This document shows positions 1-13,200 of a stretch of 64,000 nucleotides of DNA, one piece after another; the stretch's first letter is position 1; each line of letters opens with the position of its first letter. Position numbers and translations under genes: made by a program. The stretch spans positions 3,652,501 to 3,716,500 of the forward strand of contig CM037473.1 of assembly GCA_021014325.1 (NCBI GenBank). The letters run 5' to 3'. The DNA is from Plazaster borealis (taxonomy: Eukaryota > Echinodermata > Asteroidea > Forcipulatida > Labidiasteridae). Below the pieces are notes generated by a model. The model did no database searches, had not been told where the DNA came from, and saw nothing but the letters and a program-made list of their open reading frames with translations.

Positions 1-29
1 ACAGTTAGATTAGTAACATACAAAAAAAG

Positions 30-215
30 GCAGATAACGGTTGTATGGCTTCTGACTGGCAACACCCCGAACAAAGATAATGACAAAATAGGGAAACAGC
101 CAACATAGGCTAGATAGCTCAGTTGGTAGAGCACCGGCGCATTAAACTGGAGGTCATTGGTTCAATTCCTGCTCTAGTCAATTTTTCTTTGTTCAACACC
201 AAATTATACAAACCA
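30..215 (+). mobile_element. tRNA-Asn-like SINE
   Basis: A tRNA-like head at 109-180 (TAGATAGCTCAGTTGGTAGA, GGTTCAATTCCTGC) resembles tRNA-Asn. The anticodon arm is altered (CATTAAACTGG) and CTTTGTTCAACACCAAATT follows, as in the other copies. It is a retroposon head, not a tRNA gene. Confidence 0.6.
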
Positions 216-522
216 AGGTTCAAAATGAGAATGTACAAATTAGTAAAAACAAAATTTATACCAAAAATTACCCATTACAAATAATTCTGGACTAAATCCT
301 GTTTAAAAATGTGCATTGTATTAGGCTACTACTTGAACTGTAATAACAATAGTAATAATTTATCACACCCAAAGGTCGTCTCAAAGCGCTCACTCTTTTC
401 TCTACATGTATGTGGAGCCATGTGTGGAACTATACATTGTCCCCCATTTTCGGACGAGCATCCCCAATTTTTGGATAGGTGTGCATCCCCCATTTTTGCA
501 TAGGTGTGCGTCCCCTTCTCAC

Positions 523-3500
523 CTTATGATCAATGATCAAACTCTGCTCCTGCGTCTGATCATTGACGGCTACCAGTGTCGTCAGTTTCTCTTGTATTAA
601 CTCCAGTAATGCAGAGGGAGTGAAGGAACACGGTTCCTTTAGGGTCCTAGTCAGCTTATCAGAATACACAGTGATGAACTTAGCCAGAGTGGTCTTGTTG
701 AATGGATTCTGTGTGAACAAATTGAGATGGATGAATATTAGTAATTGAAGAAGGGCTCCAAGGTAAAATTCAGTTTTGTGATCCATTCATTTTCCAATGG
801 TTGGGTTGATAGTGGTATCTTTCCTTGCCTTCCGCCTTTAGGACTCCGGTTCGAATCTCACCGGGGGCACTTGTGGATTGGGTTTTCAGCCTCTACCTGA
901 TTGTGTGGGTTTTCCCTAGAATAATTCTCTGGGGTTTTCCTCTCACATCTAAAACTGAAACTTCCTTCCTTGTCTTCTCTCCATGGGGTTCTTGGCTAGT
1001 ACAGTGATTAAGTTCACTTTTTGATGAGTCCTTGGCTTCACAACCAGAATTAATAAATGAAATGAAATCGTGAAAATAGATAGAGTCCTTATAAAGATTA
1101 CAAGTCTCCACCCTCACACTATTAAATTGTTTCCAATGCCACTGTGTTTGATACCCTTCAAGTGAAATTTTTGTCAAAAAAACCAAAAACGTTCAATGAT
1201 GTTACATTTCAAATGTATGGTCTGTATTTTTTTATAAAAAGAATTTTGGGTCTACTGGGTTCCAATCCCACCCGAGTAATTATGCCTGTGGATTTTTTTT
1301 CAGGACTTGGGAGAGTACACAGTGCTTTACACATATTGGTGTTTGGGCAAAAAACAAATAATATTCTTTATCCCTAATGCAAATTTGACATCTATTAGAT
1401 GATTATCACTTTAAATGTCTCTGCCACCCCAAAAACTAATAAATATATAACAAATTGTAAAATTAAAATAGAAATCCCAAGACAGCTACAATACCTGATT
1501 GGCAGTGTCCGTTTCTGCCTTGTTCTTATTACTGCCTCGTCCTTTGTTCAGAGACTGGATAGAGGGGGCTTTGATGAGTTTCTCAGGGGATGTCAAGGCA
1601 TACCTCACCAGGGCTTGAATGTCTCTGTTGATGGTCTGAAGGTATTCCAGCTGGAAGGCAAGACTGTGATGGACCCTCCATGCTTCAGCTAATTGTTTCT
1701 TATCCTTCAAAGACAGAAAAAAACCCTTAAATTAAAGGTGTTATACAGAATTGGAAGAGCTGACAAAATAATCACCTAAATGAGCGATGTCCATTCAGAG
1801 CCACATTGGAAAAATAACACAACTTTAAAATACTATAATTACAAAAAGCCCCAAAAAGTCAATATATGAAAACAAAATGCAGAAAATTAAGCACAAAGTG
1901 TAGTGAAATACTAAAAGAAAACTTACAACAAATACAAACAATTCAGTCAGTGAAACACAAATGCAAAATGTTCAGTAAATAAAAGGAATTCAAACTTTAA
2001 ACTTGCAGCACAGTACTGAACAGTTTGATAAACAAGAAGAACTGAGAATTAAGCACACAGAGTCAGAGACAGCAAATTCAAAATACTAAAAATATCTGAC
2101 AACAATTACACAAAATTCATTCAGTGAAGAACAAATGCAGACAATTCAGTCAATAAAAGGAAAACAAAATTAAAATTGGCACAGTGCAATGGCTTGATAA
2201 AGCAATGAACTGAAAATAAAGTACATTTGGGAAAATAACACAACTTTAAAATACTAAAAATATCTGACAACAAATGCAAACAATTCAGTCAGTGAAAAAC
2301 AAATCGAAAAATGAAGTAAATAAAAGGAAAACAAAATACAGTACTTAACAGCCCGACAGAGCAATGAACTGAAAATTAAGCACAACGAGTCAGAGACTGC
2401 AATACCAAAAGAGGAAAATAAAGCCAGTATTTGTCCTGATTACCAACCGTATTAATGAGTGCCTTCTGTAGAATAAGCTGATAAGCATTCGTCATACGGT
2501 GCTCCTTTATAGCGCCCTCTATCTTCTCTCTAAGATAGCTATTGACGAATCTGATGGCAGTAGGGTTTTCCATGTTACCGAGCTGGAGGGCTCCACTGCC
2601 GCGATAGTGTGCAGAGGCCTGTGTGGAGGATTGGTGCATGTATTCAATTAGCCAAAATGAATCTTTTTTCTTCGTCACAATTACGTCATCAAGTACATAT
2701 TTTAAAGGTATAAATACAGGATTGGTATTAGGATAAAAAACATCATTGTCTGATTTTAGTCTGAAAGCTTACTAATTATATGAAGTTCATACTAGAAACA
2801 TTTTTTTCTGTGAAATATTTCCCTCTGAAATTAATTTATATTCAAGAAAACTATGGGTGAAAAACCCTTAAAAGCTGATTTTGGTTGTTACAACAAAATT
2901 TAAGGACAATTGTTTACAAAATGAAAAATTGTGCATGGTTTTTCACTATTTTCTCCTGACTCACACAACGGATTGAGCCCAAATTTTCACAGATTTTGTT
3001 TCTTATTTTACAATGTGAAACCTACCTCATCCTGGAATAAGAAGATATACTGGTACATAGCCGATGGGTCAGCGGGACTGTAGCATTCATGTCTGCAATT
3101 CAATTTAATGTAACATTTATTTCCACTACACACAAATAGTATAATATCTTAATCACAGTGGAGGCACATAGAGCTGCTTAAGCACATAAAGTAGCTAAGC
3201 GAAACAAAATTATGCTTACCTTACCAGAATAAGGTTACCAGTAAAAATGGACCAATTTCATAAAGCTGTTTAGCAGAAAATTCTGCTCAGTTAATTTCTT
3301 TGCTGAGCAAGAAATGATGAGTGAGGTATCAGTCACAGCATTGGTAACTGATGGTATTTTGGCTGATAACTCATTTTTCTTAAGCAAGAGTTTTCTGTGC
3401 TTAGCAAGTTTTTGTGCTTACATGCTTTCTGAAATAGGGCCACATGTCACATGCACCATTTCTGACTGGTATCCTGCTAATTTTTGCCAAGTGCACAATT

Positions 3501-4215
3501 TGTGAGCAAAATTATCTGCTTAAGCAGCTCTATGCAATTGGGCCCTGGGCTTGTGGCGGATATACCTTTAAAAACATTACAATGTTTAGCAAAAAGAAGA
3601 AGAGAATGGAACATTATACTACAACAATAAGCAGTAGACTGCAATAACACATTAGAGTACAATGCTTTAAGTGAAATTATATATTGTACAAGCAGACTGG
3701 AATCAAAGGGATTTTGAGGAGATCAACACTGAATCGTAGGGAGGCTATGAGAGTACTTAGGGTGAAACTAGAATTACTTGAGTTTGTTTTGGAATACACT
3801 GAGGGATTGACAGTTGACTGGGCCTGAGTAAGCTATAACCATAGGGGGGGGGGGCAAGGGAATTTTTTTGGGGGGAGGCGGTATGTTATGTATTGAACCA
3901 TTCATTTGTGAATTTTTTTGATCTCATTGGGGGGGGGGCGGGGGGCAGGTTAAGGGTACTGAAGGGTCCATCCCCCTTCCCCCTCCCTCTGATCACACCA
4001 GTGGTAAAAAGTGTCAAATGTACTTTGCTGATAGATCATTCAAAAGTTTCTTTCACTGGATGAGGATTGAGGATCTTAGAAAGTGTTACAAAAGACTCTT
4101 TAATTCCCCCAGTACATCAATGTGCTCACCTGTCATCTGTGTTATCAACAAACAGGTAGTGAAGAACGAAGTGCTTCTGGATACAAATATAACGCCAACC
4201 TACAGGCTGATACAG
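523..4215 (-). CDS. Large unrecognised gene: 3' block, five exons
   Basis: Exons 4130-4215, 3026-3092, 2448-2618, 1495-1704 and 523-708 continue the frame. The first restores phase 0 after the giant intron (LYQPVGWRYICIQKHFVLHY) and ends in phase 2, which the exon at 3026-3092 requires (ADPSAMYQYIFLFQDE). The third has ENPTAIRFVNSYLREKIEGA. The fourth is 70 codons with VRYALTSPEKLIKAPSIQ and a basic Gly/Lys/Asn stretch. The last visible exon, 62 codons, ends LIIDHK and splices out of the window with donor GTGAGA. Donor GTTGGT after the third exon is unusual but is the only site keeping frame. More exons are expected to the left of base 1. Confidence 0.85.
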
Positions 4216-7200
4216 CTGCAAATGGGAGAAATCATGAATGTGAGTGCGTGTTTTACAACATTATTATCCCTGTTCATCAGGCATACTTTTAGACCATTCC
4301 TCAATTGTTCTAAACTCTCTGGGGAGCAACCCCAAGCTACTTAAATTAGCGCTAAGGGGACAATAAAATACAAATGCTGTCTCAGCCCTATCAGCTTCCA
4401 ATTCACACTTGGGTTAAAAGAAGCAATATTGGTTAAGTGCTTTGCTCAAGTACAAAAGTATCATGATCAGGAATAGAGCCAACACTGTTTTTTGGGTTTT
4501 TTTTTTACTTAAGAACCTAGTACAGGCTGTTAGCAAAATAATTTTTTTTTATAATAATAGTTGTTTTGGCTATTGCCTGAACAACAAAAAACAAACAAAC
4601 AAAAACAAAAAACAATAGTTGTTTTGGCTAAAGCCCGAACACCTAAAAACCAAACAAAAACAATAGTTGTTTGTGCTATTGCCTGAACACCTAAAAAAAT
4701 CAAACAAACACAATAGTTGTTTGGGCTCTTGCCCAAACACCTAAAAAAAAAAAGGGAAAAAAAAGCTGTTTGGGCTATTTTCTGAACACCAAAAAAGAAA
4801 AAAATAGTAGTTCAGGATCTTGCCCTAACACCTAAAAAAAGTGCCACAATAGTGACTAAATTCAAGTATATAGACCATGCAACCTTTGTCTACAAAAAGA
4901 GTGACTTTTACATTCCAGGGCATTTCCTGGCAGGCAAGATACTACACTGGCCATATGGGAAAATTTAAATATTCTGTCTTTATTTCCAAATAAATTCAAA
5001 AGCTATAAAAAAAATAACAGCTGAACAAGTTTTGAGATGTGCCCCCTTTTTTCATATCAAAAATTGATCAAAATCAGACAGAGCAATCTCCACAAAATGA
5101 AAGATTTATATTTTCTTCCATTGGCTGTGTACAAATTGTGCTTGGCCAGGCTCTAATGGCTCTTAAGTAAACAATGTGATGTCGCTTTCTCATGCGTTAA
5201 TAATTACCAAAACGTTGATGCGCTCAGTAAAAATTATAATTTAAAAATTCCTTATATTACTTTTAGAATCAGAGCTTAAAGGCAAAGTGTACCTTTGATT
5301 TTTGGAACCTTGATTGTTTTACGGTTATAAATGTAAATATATGAACAATAACATGTGAAACTTTCATTTCAACAGGTAGCGTTTTTGAGATAAGCCGAAA
5401 ATCTGGAGCAGTTTATATATCCACGAAAGAAGAATAATCCGTAATTGGAATACACAATCTGAGAAACGTTTCATGCTTGAAACGTTTCTAAGATTGAAAT
5501 TTTGTTGAATCCCTTTCTCTAAAACCACATTATAGAAGGGAATCGTGTCTCAACATGTTACACATTATCAACAGCTGCCGCGCTTCTTACCATGTAGGTT
5601 TTTATGATAATTAATTTTTTGAGTAATTACCAAAATTATACTCTCCCTTTAAACGACTGCAATTCTCCACTAAGAATCAATAACAAGCCAATTAAGGTTT
5701 TCCAACCAAAAACTACTATGGTTTCAGGTGCAAACATAGTGTCCAAGCAGTAACTTTGAGAGATGTACCAAGTAGGGTTGTTATATTTTTACTACGCAAG
5801 CCCCACTTATCAGATCTAGCCTCGACATTCATGATTCGTGGATGTAGGTTCTCCTGCGATACTTTCTGAAGTTACTTACAATACAAACTAAACTCAATTA
5901 AAATCTTGTATTAAACTCAAGAGATTCCTTGATCTACCCACTGGAACATCTACTGGATGTTCAGCAAGGTAAGACGTGCTACCAAACACTTTTCTAACAT
6001 CTTTTCTTCATACTACTTTATGGCAAAGTATACCTTTGGTTTTTGGAGCCGTTCGATTGTTTTAATCCTATATAAATGTAGATATAAACATAAAAAAACT
6101 AACCTGTGAAAATTTCATTTCGAAAGGTGGTAGCATTTTTGAGATATGGCAGAAAATCTAGAGCGGTTATGTCCACGCAGGAAGAAGAAATCTGTAATTG
6201 GAATGCACAATCTGAGAAACGCTTCATGCATGAAACGTTTCTCAGATTCAAATCTTTTTGAATACCTACTCTAAACCTTAAACCTCATTACTTAGAGGAG
6301 AATTGTTTCTCAAAATGTTATACATTATCAACAGCTGCAGTGCTTAGTACCAAGTAAGTTTTTATGGTCATTAATAACCAAAGGTGTACCCTTCCTTTAA
6401 GAATTTTCTTGACCTGGAGAAACAAGTTTTGCAGCTGAGAAAACAATCACTGTAAATCATCATTTTCAAACGCAGATGATGTTACATTTTCCCACATGCC
6501 ACGCAACTGTTCTTTACGAAGTGTTTCATGTTTTTGTCGGCCAATGTCCTGTAATATTTTTTATTTTTCCTCTTAGGTCTCAAATACTGTAAAAGAAAAG
6601 TTTTATCTGATATTTCATGAAGGATGGCGCACTCAATGGCATTTTTCACTGCATGGGCGACAGTCATTGTGACCACTAGTACGTGTTATTATACAAGTAA
6701 CACATGCCCACCAATATCTCGTGGGTACCTCCTACATTTGGGAGTCGCTCATCAATTTTACCCTGGCCCAATGCGAGATCATGTTCTTAAAGGAGCAACC
6801 TTTCGCAACATTTCAGGTGGTACATATGTAATATGTGCCACATACTGTCTGCTCGATGACGCATGCAAGTCCTTTAACTTTTGCATGGACGACGAGCTCT
6901 GTCAGCTCAACTCAGCAGTGTATTCTGAAAACGAGACCGCACTGCAGAAATCTAGTGGCTGCCTCTACTTTGACGAATCGTTTCATGAACAACATAACGA
7001 CGGTAAGAGTTCATTTTAACCAAATTAAATTACTGTGATCTGTGTAAATATTTTTACAAAAAATAAATGATTAGGTTTGGTTGAGTTTATATTAGTTACC
7101 ATTATAAGTGCGACACAAAGAAGCATCCAGAAGGGAAATCTGTGTTCTAAATAAAAATTGTTTCAACATGAGAACTGAATTCTTTATTTAAAAAAAGAGG

Positions 7201-10200
7201 AAAATACTTCTTGTTTCTCGGCATTTTTCGGCATTAGTGATGGGAATTTAAAAAAAAATTCAGGGCAATGAAAAAGTTAATTTCATGTTGTTTTTTTAGT
7301 TAACCGGCAATCAAAAGGTTCTGAGGTTGAAGCTATTTTTAAGACTGGAAATTGCGATCTCGCTGTTTCTGATAAGACTTGTTGATAAAACTGTCTAATA
7401 GTGGCTCAGGCTGACTCATGAAAGCAGCATTAAATCTTTTCCAAAATTCATTTCTAACAATTATAGATAAGAAGTTCATGCCATCAACATCATCTACTGC
7501 GAAACCACTTTGCCAGACCAACTTCGCAACAGAGAACAGTAGCTTTAATGTTCTGCGAGATGCAAGCGAGCCACTGCGTCTAGAGTTCACAGCAGTTTCA
7601 CACAGTGCTGACAACATTTACATGGGTTTTGCAAGTTCAAATGGTCCACCTGTACTTTTATTGGAATGTAAGTTTTTTCCCTGTTCTTTCTTATTTTAGA
7701 ATTATTATGAAGACGGATGGCCAGATTATTCATTAGATCGATGACAAAAAAGTATTTCTTTATTAGATTGTTATTTTCCTTTAATCAAGGAAGTTTACTT
7801 TCATTTGTGACACGCATGCTGAGTGGCAACCCCCCCCCCCCAAAAAAAATCTACATTTTACAAGTATTTCGTGCAATGTGGGTGGGAAAACGGAAAGGTT
7901 TAGTTCGTGTTTTTGTCTTCTAGAGAATACTTGGGCTGTGCAGCTGCAATGGTCAGACCTTATTTGCTTTTTACCCAGATCCTGTTTTTTGTTTATTTGA
8001 GAAAACAATGCTTTCTCCATATTATAGTCCATTTTTTCAGCACAAGTTTTTTCTTATGAATGTGGCAGAATATTCCTAAAAAAACACCAAAATGTCTTAG
8101 ACAATACAGCAAACCTCCGGTGGTACGTTTGGCGAGAACAACTTGAAAATATAACTTTATGTAATTATGACATGGGTTGAGAACATGTCTGGATCATTTG
8201 ATTGCTGCAATTAAAATAAGCAACAGAAATTCGACAATATTTCAGATGGAAGCATACCTCTTTCACCATGGGCGTATGGGGACTCTTCAGTTAAGGGGGG
8301 CAGAGGAGTTGAATTGCCTTAAATTGTACACAGACATTAAAACGTATATACCAATATTTAATACTGGATAAAAAGTCTGTTTTGCTTTCTCTATCCGATT
8401 TGGTTTTCTTGTTACTGTACTCAAATTTCCCCCACTGTTTTGCCCGAATTTGGGAGGTCAGTGGCCCCCCCCCCAGTCTTTCAAAGACGTTTCATGTATA
8501 AACGTTTCAAGTTATTTTATTATTGACAATCAAATTAAATGTGCTTTTCTGGTTGCAGTCATACCGGCAATAAATTTCACGATATACGACGAGACAACTA
8601 ATTCCAGTTACCAACCCACAAGTCCACAGAGGAAAGACTTTGACGTCATCGTGGGCAAACCTGTTGTCGCAACACTTGATGCTGGGCAATTTTCCCTTAC
8701 ATCAGACGATGGTTCATTTAGGGTCCCCGTGCCATTTTTAAACAGCACTTGGGATGTCCATTTTGGAAGCACTGGTAAGGTCGATTGGATTGTTAATGAT
8801 CCATGCATTCCGTCTACAACTAAGCGTTGATAGCGAGACAGAACATTAACAAGTTATCGGATTATGACCCTTAGAGGTCTAATTCCCTACAAGAAAGCAA
8901 ACTGTACTTTTTAATTATCAATCTTTTTCATGTGCTTCAATTTTCCTCTTCATTCTAAAATATCCCCATAGTAATTGTATTGTGGTAGCTAGCTTCATTT
9001 ACACAAAAAAAGAACACCAGAAATTTAGGGTCGTTATAATGTGTAAGTAATTATGGATTGAATAGAGATTGTGGCTTTTTCTCAAACTACAGCACTGACT
9101 CGTTATCCTTTGTTTAGACTGTGCTAGATTGTCTATACACTTTGGTTGAAGTTGTTTTGCTTCATTGCATCTGATAAAGTAGTTGTTGCTACAAAAGCTG
9201 ATGCAGATATTTCTTATTGATTTTCCTTAACACAATAAGTATCCGTCAAACCAACTATCAATTTGGCCTTGCCTTTGTCTTAACTTTTTAAACAACTTTT
9301 AAGAAAGGGCGCCGTTAAACTTTATGTCTTTATTTTTTTTAAGAGGTCCATATGTTCATAAAATATTTCTTACACTGGAACCATATCTGAATTCTGTTTC
9401 ATTTTGAAAACAAAGCTAAAAATACAGCATTTAAACATTTGTTCACCTTAACTTCCAGTTCGAGCAGGAAGTCAAGGTCAAATTGGGGTCACGTGTAAAG
9501 TTGGTTTATCTATCCAAGTTCTTTCCGAAGATGTAAAGATAGTGAAAAGCCATTGTGTGGTTCAAGGGTTATGATTAAAAAAGAATATAAAACTGTGATT
9601 TATTGTTATTCAACACTTGATGACGTCATCATGGAGTCACACAGATCAATATGCAAAACAAATGTTTAAAAAACAAAACGAACAAACAAACAACCCACCC
9701 CCTAAAAAAAAATCCCATTACCTATTCCGCAGACACCCAATCACCTAAAAATGCAACTATTTTCAATTAACTTATTATTAACAATACTATTATTATTATA
9801 ATTAACATTTATTTTGTTGTTGTCCTTTAAAATGTATAGTTTAACATTACATTCAGTTACACAGTGACATATAGAAAAGTAGGCTAATAAAATGCATATG
9901 CAATTTCAATTATTAATTAATAACATTTGTACAATATGCAATAAGCATTAGAACGAAAATTAGGTTTAAATGAAACTGTAGCTTTTGTTCCTTAACCTAT
10001 TGACAAACAAAAAATTAAAAATACTAAACTAGACATAAGTTTTGGTTGAAACAAAAACAAGGTATTCGGTGTAAGACATGTTCAAATTAGCTGAGTTGGT
10101 GAAATGTAATGTGAAAATGTGAACATGTCTTTGTAGGAATTATCGTCAAAAGTAAATTGTGGTTCTAAAGATTTGAATGTTTGATGTAAGAAACTTTGAT

Positions 10201-13200
10201 TAAGACTAATTTGAAAAGCAATGATGTCTTCATGGCATCATAACTTATTTCTAATCCAGACATTGATATTTATAAGTGCTAACTTTAAATCTTTGTTGAA
10301 CTTGCAACAAGTTTTCAGCAAAAAAGTACATTTCTAATCTTGTCACAACAGAGTGCTGTTAAAGATAGTGAGGGTTTACTAAATATGATTTTTAAAAATG
10401 AAACTTCAACTCCCGGTTTCTCTTGCACACCGCAGTTAAAATTTAATTAAGTGTTTTTTCGGTGTATAATTGAGTACAAGGAAGGTTTGAAGTTTGTTAT
10501 TGTAACACAATGCAGTATCGATTAGTGCCATACATTGAAAGTTTTAGGTCGCTTGGCAACGTAACCCTGGCTAGTTCCTAGCCATCATCAGGGGCGGATC
10601 CAGGATTTTCCAAACGGGGGGGCGTGAAAATATTCCAAGCAGCAAAATGATAAATGAAGTTTGTTGCCCCATTTCTCCCTCCCCTTCTCTCTCTCTCCCT
10701 CTTTTTTTCTTTTCTCCCTCTTTTTTTTTTTTTTTTTATGAAAAAGGGGGGGGCGTGGGCCCCACGCCCTGGATCCGCGCCTGATCATGTAATGGTCTAC
10801 GTTACAGTTGTTGGAGGGTGCCAGCCTAAAGCAAAGTTAGATAAAGGACAGAGCGGGCGTGGATCGCTGTCTCTTACCGTGTTGCGACCGTCAGAGCAAC
10901 AGTGATTTACCAGTAATAATTGAAGTGAGTGTTGCATTACGCTAATTACAGGGAAGGAGCCTCATATTTTAGTGTGAGTCAATGTTGAGTTGAGTAATTA
11001 CATCCAGATCTATGAAATCACTTACCATAATCTGTATTATATTTATCTCCTTGAAATCATTTAATTAATGAGAGAAAATCAGTGTAATCAAAGATTAGTC
11101 ACATAACTTTTGAAGTAGAGTTTGTAACATAGGCGAGAGGAGATGTGAGGAATGAGAAATTAAAGAAATCAAAGTCACTCTCAATTGAGCTGTGTCCGTC
11201 CCGGTCACTTGCTGTACTCTTTCCTGCCATTTTGGTGAGTGTTATGGGCGTCAATCTGTTTGGAAATGTGGGGGGGGGGGGGCATCAAGAGTCATAGCAC
11301 TTATAGCGTGGGGTCCAGGGGCAAAGTCCCCTGGTGGGGTTCATGGGCGGAGCCCTTTGGGGGGGGGGGTACGGTGGGCGGAGCCCCCTGAACCTGTTGG
11401 GTTTTAGCATGCCTGAATGGACCAAATTGAGGCCTATATTAATCTTACTTTAATCATACAACTTTTAATCGTTGACAATCACCCTCCCCCTCGAATGTCA
11501 AGACGCCAACCCCCCCCCTCCCCGGGTTCACTGTTGGACATTATTCATGTATGTTAACGGGGACCTTTATGAAGTAGCTTATCCCTCAACATCTCTGCTT
11601 TGTTATCGATGAATCTTAAAACTGTTTTTGCATTTGTACTGTGGCCGCAGCTTTGGTTGGTTGCAGTTTTGGTGATCGTATTTATTGGGTTCTCAGGAGG
11701 CACTACGGTGATCATGTGATATTCTTTATTCATACTTGGCCTAAAGAGTAAGAAATACAAATATTCAAAATGATGACATTGATAGAAATGCCAATACATG
11801 TAGCTGTCACTAAATTTCAAACCAGAAACCAAATGTAAAAATGGCTGCCAACTTTGTAGTATTTACGGTTGTGATGGACAAGTGTGGTGCGTGTAACAAC
11901 AATAATTCTTTCCATTGCATGGAAAACTGCCCAAAATAGACTCTGTTGATGTTTCTCTGGCAAACCATGGCAACAATTAATTAAGCATGGTTTTCATTTA
12001 TAGTGCCATGAAGGTTTGTAGCTTGCCTCAAACTGTAAAGGCAAGACTGTCAAGCCTGTCACATCAAGGTTAGTCAGCTAAAGAGATGTGATACTATTGG
12101 TTTGGGGATAAGTATAAATCATGCGCACCCTATAATCATTTAGAAATAATGTAAAAACAACTGGGTGGTCATACCGTTTTTAATGTTTTGCAACACTGTT
12201 TTATGTTTTATCTTTGAATTATTTTCAGGATCTTTAAATATTTGTTTCTTCTTTAATTAACATTATTTCAACACACAAATATTTCTCTGGAGAATTGATA
12301 TTACTGGGAAGAACTTGATAATATTAGAAATAAGCAAGGGTGATTTGAGGTTTTCAAAATGTTTTTCCTCAACTTGGACAGACAGACAGAAATATTTCAG
12401 GGGGGAAGGGTACTGATAAGAATCTACTATCATACCAAGGAGTTTTTATAGATTGAAACTTAAATATGTTTCAATTATCCATGACTTTGCCTTCAATTCA
12501 GTAAAAAATTAAAAAGTGTTATTTGTGTTTTACCCACAGGTCAGAATTTACCAAGATTCCCGGTCCCAGGAGGCCTGACCCATTTCCGGGTCAGGTTTGA
12601 CCCCGAAAAGGGTCACCAAATGGCATTTTAACTCGGATTCTATGTCATTTGACCCTTTTCTGGGTCATGACTCTGATTCTGGGTCATATTGACTCAAAAT
12701 GGGTCAGGCCCCACGTGACCCGGATCCGGGCTATTTCTGACCTGGAAGTTTTCAGAGTGCAGACACTGATATGTGTTAAAAATAAAACTCAATTCAGCTT
12801 CCTTAAGGCTGTAAAGTATATATATTTCTGAAATAAACCAGGCAATAATAATACTCAGTACTGAGCACACAGTGCTTAACACACATTGGTGTATGGGTAA
12901 AACAAAAACAAGTATTCTTTAGCCTCGAATGCAAATTTAACATCTATTTAAAAACAAAAAACCACAATCCTTTGGTCAGGGGCAGTTTGTTCTCATCTAA
13001 CTCAATACCAGCTCTATTCGATTCAGTCCAACTGGATTTCCAATTGGACTGATTTGATAGAATATTTTACTCCAATTGGGAATTCAGTACTCATCTAACT
13101 CAATACCAGCTTTATCTGATTCAGTCCAACTGGATTTCCAATTGGACTGATTTGGTAATTTCAGTAAGGGAGAAGATTAGCAAAATGGACCGAAGACACT

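Noticed and set aside
109..180. tRNA-Asn-like gene (also at 25917-25990, 28014-28086, 57237-57305)
   Set aside because: The copies differ at conserved positions and all continue into the same non-tRNA body, so they are SINE heads.
6835..7038. Second frame within exon 1 of copy 1 (also 15044-15247)
   Set aside because: An out-of-frame shadow of the PAN-like exon, conserved only because the two copies are nearly identical.
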